Below, piece after piece: positions 6,610 to 10,041 of a DNA stretch of 10,041 bases. The DNA comes from Labilithrix luteola. GTDB taxonomy: Bacteria; Myxococcota_A; Polyangia; Polyangiales; Polyangiaceae. Within the stretch, counting starts at the first letter, position 1, and the number at the start of each line of letters is the position of its first letter. The position numbers and the translations under genes were made by a program. The DNA is taken from positions 1 to 10,041 of the forward strand of contig JAMFST010000591.1 of NCBI GenBank assembly GCA_026225435.1, written 5' to 3'. A model generated the notes under the pieces. The model was given only the letters and a program-made list of their open reading frames with translations. It was not told where the DNA came from and did not search any database.

Positions 6610-7697
6610 GCGCGGTCGGGTACCCCGCCGGCGATCTCGACGCGACCCGCCTCGCCGAGACGCTCCTCTGGCTATGCCAGATCGCCTCGCCGACCGGTGA
6701 AGAGGCGCAGATCTGCGACGCGGTGGAGGCGCGCCTCGGCGCGCTGGAGCTGGCGGGGCCGACGCGGCGCTACGGGCACTCGCTGGTGGTGCCGGTGACG
6801 CGCGGGCGCGGGCCGAAGATCGCGCTCGTCGGCCACCTCGACACCGTGCGGACGGAGAACGGTCCGCCGCGCATCGACGGTGACCGGCTGTACGGCAGCG
6901 GCGCAGCCGACATGAAGAGCGGCCTGGCGGCGATGATGATCCTCGCCGAGCACGGGCGGGCGCAGCTGGCGTGCGACCTCACCCTGGTGTTCTACGCGCG
7001 CGAGGAGGGGCCCTTCGCCGACAACGAGCTCGGGCCGGTGCTGGAGCAAGATCCGGAGCTGGCGAAGGTTGATCTCGCGGTCTGCCTCGAGCCGTCGAAC
7101 AACCGGCTGCACCTCGGCTGCTGCGGATCGATCCACGCCACGGTGACCTTCGAAGGGAAGACGGCGCACAGCGCGCGGCCGTGGGAAGGCGTGAGCGCGG
7201 TGAGCCGCTCGGCCGACTTCCTCGGGGAGCTGGCGCGGCTCGCACCGAAGGAGCACCTGATCGACGGGCTCACCTACCGCACGGTCACCACGGTGACGCA
7301 GGCGCAGACCCGGGCGCGCGGGCGCAACGTGGTGCCGGACTCCTTCGTGCTGAACGTGAACCACCGCTTCGCGCCGGACACCTCGCTGGAGCAGGCGCAG
7401 GCGAACCTGCGAGCGCTCGTCGGCGACCGGGCGAAGATCGAATTCACCGATCTGAGCCCCGCGGCGGCCCCCTCGGCGTCGCATCCGCTGGTGTCCTCGC
7501 TGCTCAAGGCGGGGGTGGTCGGCGTCGATCCCAAGCAAGCCTGGACCGACGTGGCGCGCTTCTCGGCGCTCGGCGTGGCGGCGGTGAACTTCGGGCCGGG
7601 GGAGAACGCGCAGGCGCACCAGGCCGGGGAGTCGACGTCGCTGGAGCTCGTCGAGGAGGGGTACGGCATCCTCGCGCGCTGGCTGGCCGCGCCGTGA
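6606..7697 (+). CDS. dapE: Succinyl-diaminopimelate desuccinylase, M20 peptidase family
   Basis: DapE removes succinate from N-succinyl-LL-diaminopimelate two steps after DapD. The 363-residue product is an M20 dizinc hydrolase. Visible residues are H77 and D79 in GHLDTV, the bridging D102 in ADMKSG, the catalytic E133-E134 pair in YAREEG, E162 in CLEPS, and H338 near the C-terminus. The dimerisation (lid) domain spans about 175-285, with AHSARPW at 187-193. The segments AHSARPWEGV, GLTYRT and WTDVARFSALGVAAVNFGPGE are wording I associate with the actinobacterial DapE subfamily rather than the E. coli type, an unusual partner for the E. coli-type DapD beside it. The GTG start at 6606 forms a GTGA overlap with the dapD stop, so translation is coupled. 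The frame also stays open upstream (from 6207), but that part is the dapD shadow. Confidence 0.93.
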
Positions 7698-9082
7698 GCG
7701 GCAGCGGCAGGAAGGCCAGCACGCAGTTCGTCTGCGGCGCCTGCGCGGCGATCTTTCCGCGCTGGATGGGGCGCTGCACGTCGTGCAACGCGTGGAACAC
7801 GCTCGTCGAGGAGGTCGCGCCCAAGCGCTCCGCCTCCGCAGGGCCCGGCGGCGCGGCCAGGCCCGGCGGTCCCACCGCGGCGCGACCGCTCGCGGAGATC
7901 GACGGACGCGACGCGTCCATGCGCATCCAGACCGGCATCGGCGAGCTCGATCGCGTGCTCGGCGGCGGCGCGGTGCTCGGCGGCGTCACCCTCGTCGGTG
8001 GCGATCCCGGCGTCGGCAAGTCCACCTTGCTCCTCCAGGCGCTTGCCGGCCTGGTCCGCGGCGGGCACCGCGCGCTGTACGTGAGCGGGGAGGAGAGCGC
8101 CGGGCAGATCGCCGCACGCGCGCGTCGTCTCGGCTGCCCGGAAGATGGCGAGCTCCTCGTCCTCGCCGACGGCGATCTCGGCTCCGTCGAGCGCGCCATC
8201 GAGGAGACGCGCCCCTCGGCGGTGGTCATCGATTCGGTGCAGACAGTCCGCTCGGCCGATCTGGAGAGCGCCGCCGGCACCGTCGCCCAGCTGCGCGAGG
8301 TGGCCGCGCGCATGGTCGACCGCGCCAAGCGCGAGCGGGTCGCTGCCTTCCTCGTCGGCCACGTTACAAAGGACGGCGCGCTCGCCGGTCCCAAAGTGCT
8401 CGAGCACCTGGTGGACACCGTGCTCGCCTTCGAAGGGGAGCGCGGGCACGCCTTCCGCACCTTGCGCGCGCAGAAGAACCGCTACGGCAGCGCGACCGAG
8501 GTGGGCGTGTTCGAGATGAGCGGAGAGGGGCTCGTGGAGGTGAAGAGCCCGAGCGCCTTGTTCCTCGCCGAGCGGCCGGCGCACGCCCCCGGCAGCGTCA
8601 TCTGCGCCACCAGCGAAGGGACCCGCCCCATGCTGGTCGAGGTGCAGGCGCTGGTGAGCGCCTTCTCCAACGGCTCCGGGCGGCGGACCGCCAACGGCGT
8701 GGACGGTTCGCGGCTCGCGCTCTTGCTGGCGGTGCTCGACCGGAAGGCGGGGCTCGCCTTCGGCGCCTGCGACGTCTTCGTCAACATCGCCGGCGGGCTG
8801 CGCATCGACGAGCCGGCGGTGGACCTGGCGGTTGCGCTCTCGCTCGCCTCGAGCCTGCGCGACCGCGCCGTCCCCTCGGACCTCGTCGCCTTCGGGGAGA
8901 TCGGGCTCGCGGGGGAGGTGCGCAGCGTCCCGCGGACTGCCGCGCGGCTCGCCGAGGCGGCGCAGATGGGCTTCCGCCGCGCGATCGTCCCCCGCAGCGG
9001 GCGCGCCGACGCCCACGGCAAGGCGCCGCTCGAGGTGCTGCCCGTCCGCACCCTGGCCGAGGCCCTCGAGCTCATCGGCTAA
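7694..9082 (+). CDS. radA: DNA repair/recombination protein RadA (Sms)
   Basis: RadA is a RecA/DnaB-like hexameric ATPase that drives branch migration of recombination intermediates. The 462-residue product has all three parts. The N-terminal zinc finger has C14, C17, C28 and C31 (CGAC, then CTSC). The RecA-fold core has Walker A GDPGVGKST (103-111), a Walker B-like VVID (177-180) and the RadA-specific KNRYG (261-265), where KNRFG is the commonest form. The C-terminal Lon-protease-like domain (about 340-462, with DVFVNIAGGLRIDEPAVDLA) appears non-proteolytic, as in the family. A Gly/Ala/Pro-rich linker (about 46-66) joins finger and core. Length is normal. The GTG at 7694 gives a GTGA overlap with the dapE stop and places the zinc finger correctly at the N-terminus. 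It is the third gene of the dapD-dapE-radA operon. Confidence 0.97.
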   Translation: MSGSGRKASTQFVCGACAAIFPRWMGRCTSCNAWNTLVEEVAPKRSASAGPGGAARPGGPTAARPLAEIDGRDASMRIQTGIGELDRVLGGGAVLGGVTLVGGDPGVGKSTLLLQALAGLVRGGHRALYVSGEESAGQIAARARRLGCPEDGELLVLADGDLGSVERAIEETRPSAVVIDSVQTVRSADLESAAGTVAQLREVAARMVDRAKRERVAAFLVGHVTKDGALAGPKVLEHLVDTVLAFEGERGHAFRTLRAQKNRYGSATEVGVFEMSGEGLVEVKSPSALFLAERPAHAPGSVICATSEGTRPMLVEVQALVSAFSNGSGRRTANGVDGSRLALLLAVLDRKAGLAFGACDVFVNIAGGLRIDEPAVDLAVALSLASSLRDRAVPSDLVAFGEIGLAGEVRSVPRTAARLAEAAQMGFRRAIVPRSGRADAHGKAPLEVLPVRTLAEALELIG

Positions 9083-9106
9083 TGTAAGAGCATTCATGCC
9101 CCCATC

Positions 9107-9134
9107 TCGGCCAAACCATGCACGGTTCGGCCGA
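9107..9134. promoter_or_regulatory. Inverted repeat downstream of radA, upstream of the thioredoxin-like gene
   Basis: TCGGCC (9107-9112) and AACC (9114-9117) pair with GGTT (9124-9127) and GGCCGA (9129-9134), with one A/C mismatch and a six-base loop ATGCAC. No T-tract follows, so it is a poor intrinsic terminator. It could be a factor-assisted terminator or processing structure for the radA transcript, or an operator for the next gene. The remainder of the 9083-9178 spacer shows a GATAAG (-10-like) at 9163-9168 without a matching -35. Confidence 0.35.
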
Positions 9135-9178
9135 TCCGGCGTGCCGCGAGCCCCCCCGGTCTGATAAGCGTCGGAACC

Positions 9179-9748
9179 ATGCACAAGGTCTTCGCACTCG
9201 TCGGCCAGCTCGCGTTTCCGGTCGTCGCCTCCATGGCCGCCGTCCTGTCGGTCGCCAGCGCCGGATGCGGCGGCGCGTCCGCGTCCGCCGAAGGAGCCGC
9301 CTCCGGTGGCGGTGGCAATCACCCTCTCGTCGGCCAGAAGGCGCCCGACTTCACCGTCGCCCCGCTCAACGACAAGGGGCGCGTCGCGCTCTCCAAGTAC
9401 GCCGGCAAGGTCGCCATCGTGGACTTCTGGGCCACCTGGTGCGAACCCTGCAAGAAGTCCTTCCCCAAGCTGCAGGAGCTGTACGTCAAGTACAAGGCCA
9501 GCGGCCTGGAGATGGTCGCCGTCTCCGAGGACGACGAGAACAACGGCATCAAGGACTTCGCCGAGACCTACGGCGCCAAGTTCCCCGTCGGCTGGGACGA
9601 CGGCAAGGGCATCGCCGGCAAGTGGCAGATCCCCAACATGCCCTCGACCTTCATCGTGGACAAAACCGGAATTGTACGTTTCGTGCACCTCGGGTACCGC
9701 GACGGCGAGGAGCAGGAGATCGAAAAAGAGGTCAAGAGCCTTCTCTGA
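9179..9748 (+). CDS. TlpA/ResA-like thioredoxin-fold lipoprotein
   Basis: A 189-residue exported thiol-disulfide protein. Residues 1-29 are a signal peptide with a hydrophobic core (LAFPVVASMAAVLSV) ending in a likely lipobox SAGC, making C30 the lipidated cysteine. The serine at -3 is not the best lipobox residue, so signal peptidase I cleavage remains possible. A Gly/Ser/Ala linker (31-46) leads to a TlpA/AhpC-type thioredoxin domain (50-189): VGQKAPDF (51-58), active site WCEPC (C88, C91) in VDFWATWCEPCK, and the cis-proline loop MPST (154-157, P155). Family members reduce periplasmic disulfides, for example in cytochrome c maturation or repair of oxidised proteins; the partner here is not evident. 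ATG 9179 gives a proper signal peptide, with only a weak CGGA upstream. The next gene starts 15 bases after its stop. Confidence 0.9.
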   Translation: MHKVFALVGQLAFPVVASMAAVLSVASAGCGGASASAEGAASGGGGNHPLVGQKAPDFTVAPLNDKGRVALSKYAGKVAIVDFWATWCEPCKKSFPKLQELYVKYKASGLEMVAVSEDDENNGIKDFAETYGAKFPVGWDDGKGIAGKWQIPNMPSTFIVDKTGIVRFVHLGYRDGEEQEIEKEVKSLL

Positions 9749-9774
9749 TACCCTGACACCACGTGCGGGGTATC
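9747..9774 (+). promoter_or_regulatory. Stem-loop spanning the tlpA-like stop and the next gene's start
   Basis: GATACCC (9747-9753) pairs perfectly with GGGTATC (9768-9774), leaving a 14-base loop. The left arm begins in the stop codon of the thioredoxin-like gene, and the loop contains the proposed GTG start (9763-9765) of the HEAT-repeat gene. No T-tract follows, so a terminator is unlikely. The placement fits modulation of translation initiation or of transcript processing between the two genes. Confidence 0.45.
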
Positions 9775-10041
9775 GCGGGCGCGGGCAGGAAGACTCTGGG
9801 GGGGACGGCGCGGCGCTTGCTGGCGCCGTTCGGCCGTCTCGTCGTGCCCGCGCTGGTCGTCCTGCTGTTCGTGGCGCGCGTCCCCTGGACGGCGCCGGCA
9901 GCGGCCGATCCCGTCTCCCTCGAGCGTGATCTCGCCGACGCGCCGGATCCCCGTGTCCGCGCGCGCGCCGCGCTCCTCCTCGGGCGCAAGCCAGCGGAGC
10001 GCGCGGTGCGGATGGCGCTGGAGAACGCGCTCCGCGATCCG
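9763..10041 (+). CDS. HEAT-repeat protein with N-terminal membrane/signal segment, 5' part only
   Basis: The frame is open from GTG 9763 to the window end, 93 codons. Residues about 1-26 are basic (GRKTLGGTARRLL). A hydrophobic stretch follows at about 27-38 (LVVPALVVLLFV), then RVPWTAPAAAD, which looks like an uncleaved anchor or a signal peptide cleaved near AAA-D. From about residue 53 the sequence SLERDLADAPDPRVRARAALLLGRK, then ALENALRDP, has the spacing and the P-x-x-R-A-x-A-L-LG pattern of HEAT/PBS-lyase-like repeats, which build protein-binding solenoids. An exported scaffold protein is the natural reading; such proteins are common in Myxococcota. The exact start is uncertain, as no ribosome-binding site is seen and other GTG codons lie downstream. 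It is 14 bases from the thioredoxin-like gene and probably co-transcribed with it. Confidence 0.65.
   Translation, partial: MRGIAGAGRKTLGGTARRLLAPFGRLVVPALVVLLFVARVPWTAPAAADPVSLERDLADAPDPRVRARAALLLGRKPAERAVRMALENALRDP

Noticed and set aside
7181..7693. Upstream extension of the radA frame inside dapE
   Set aside because: RadA homology starts with the zinc finger right after GTG 7694; the extension is a dapE shadow.
7274..9688. An 804-codon open frame on the minus strand across dapE, radA and the thioredoxin-like gene
   Set aside because: It is a G+C-driven shadow: the opposite strand holds three well-identified genes, and the translation (rich in H, G, E, D, R and A) matches no domain.

Overview
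The window is a compact stretch of bacterial chromosome with very high G+C content, overwhelmingly G/C third codon positions and frequent GTG starts (6 of 11 genes). Three features recall the Myxococcota: an AlkB-like enzyme beside a cytochrome-b5 desaturase, a periplasmic HEAT-repeat protein, and a DapE closest in wording to actinobacterial enzymes. That placement is an inference; no rRNA or other decisive marker is present. I see no mobile element, CRISPR array, tRNA or rRNA.

Left part (1-3055). A two-gene minus-strand operon encodes a cytochrome-b5-fused membrane fatty-acid desaturase (931-2232) followed, with a 4-base GTGA overlap, by an AlkB-type membrane monooxygenase cut by the window edge (1-934). 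Both are histidine-box diiron membrane enzymes acting on acyl or alkyl chains. A divergent intergenic region separates them from a plus-strand gene of unknown function (2360-3055).

Middle (3045-5223). A second minus-strand operon carries a PYROXD2/phytoene-desaturase-like flavoprotein (3563-5125) and, with an ATGA overlap, a TadA-family nucleoside deaminase (3045-3566). The deaminase's 3' end overlaps the unknown gene tail to tail by 11 bases. A 98-base divergent region leads to ndk.

Right part (5224-10041), all plus strand. ndk stands alone, followed by two consecutive RNA hairpins. Next comes a tightly coupled dapD-dapE-radA operon in which each junction is a GTGA stop/start overlap, joining two lysine/diaminopimelate steps to a DNA recombination and repair ATPase. 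A TlpA-like thioredoxin lipoprotein follows, then the first 93 codons of a HEAT-repeat protein. The latter's likely GTG start lies in the loop of a stem-loop that begins at the tlpA stop codon.

Most of the window is housekeeping. No clearly new system is visible. The points most worth a second look are the diiron enzyme pair with its altered third histidine box, the dapD-dapE-radA coupling with its mixed-lineage Dap enzymes, the structured ndk-dapD spacer, the hairpin around the HEAT-gene start, and the unrecognised 231-residue protein.
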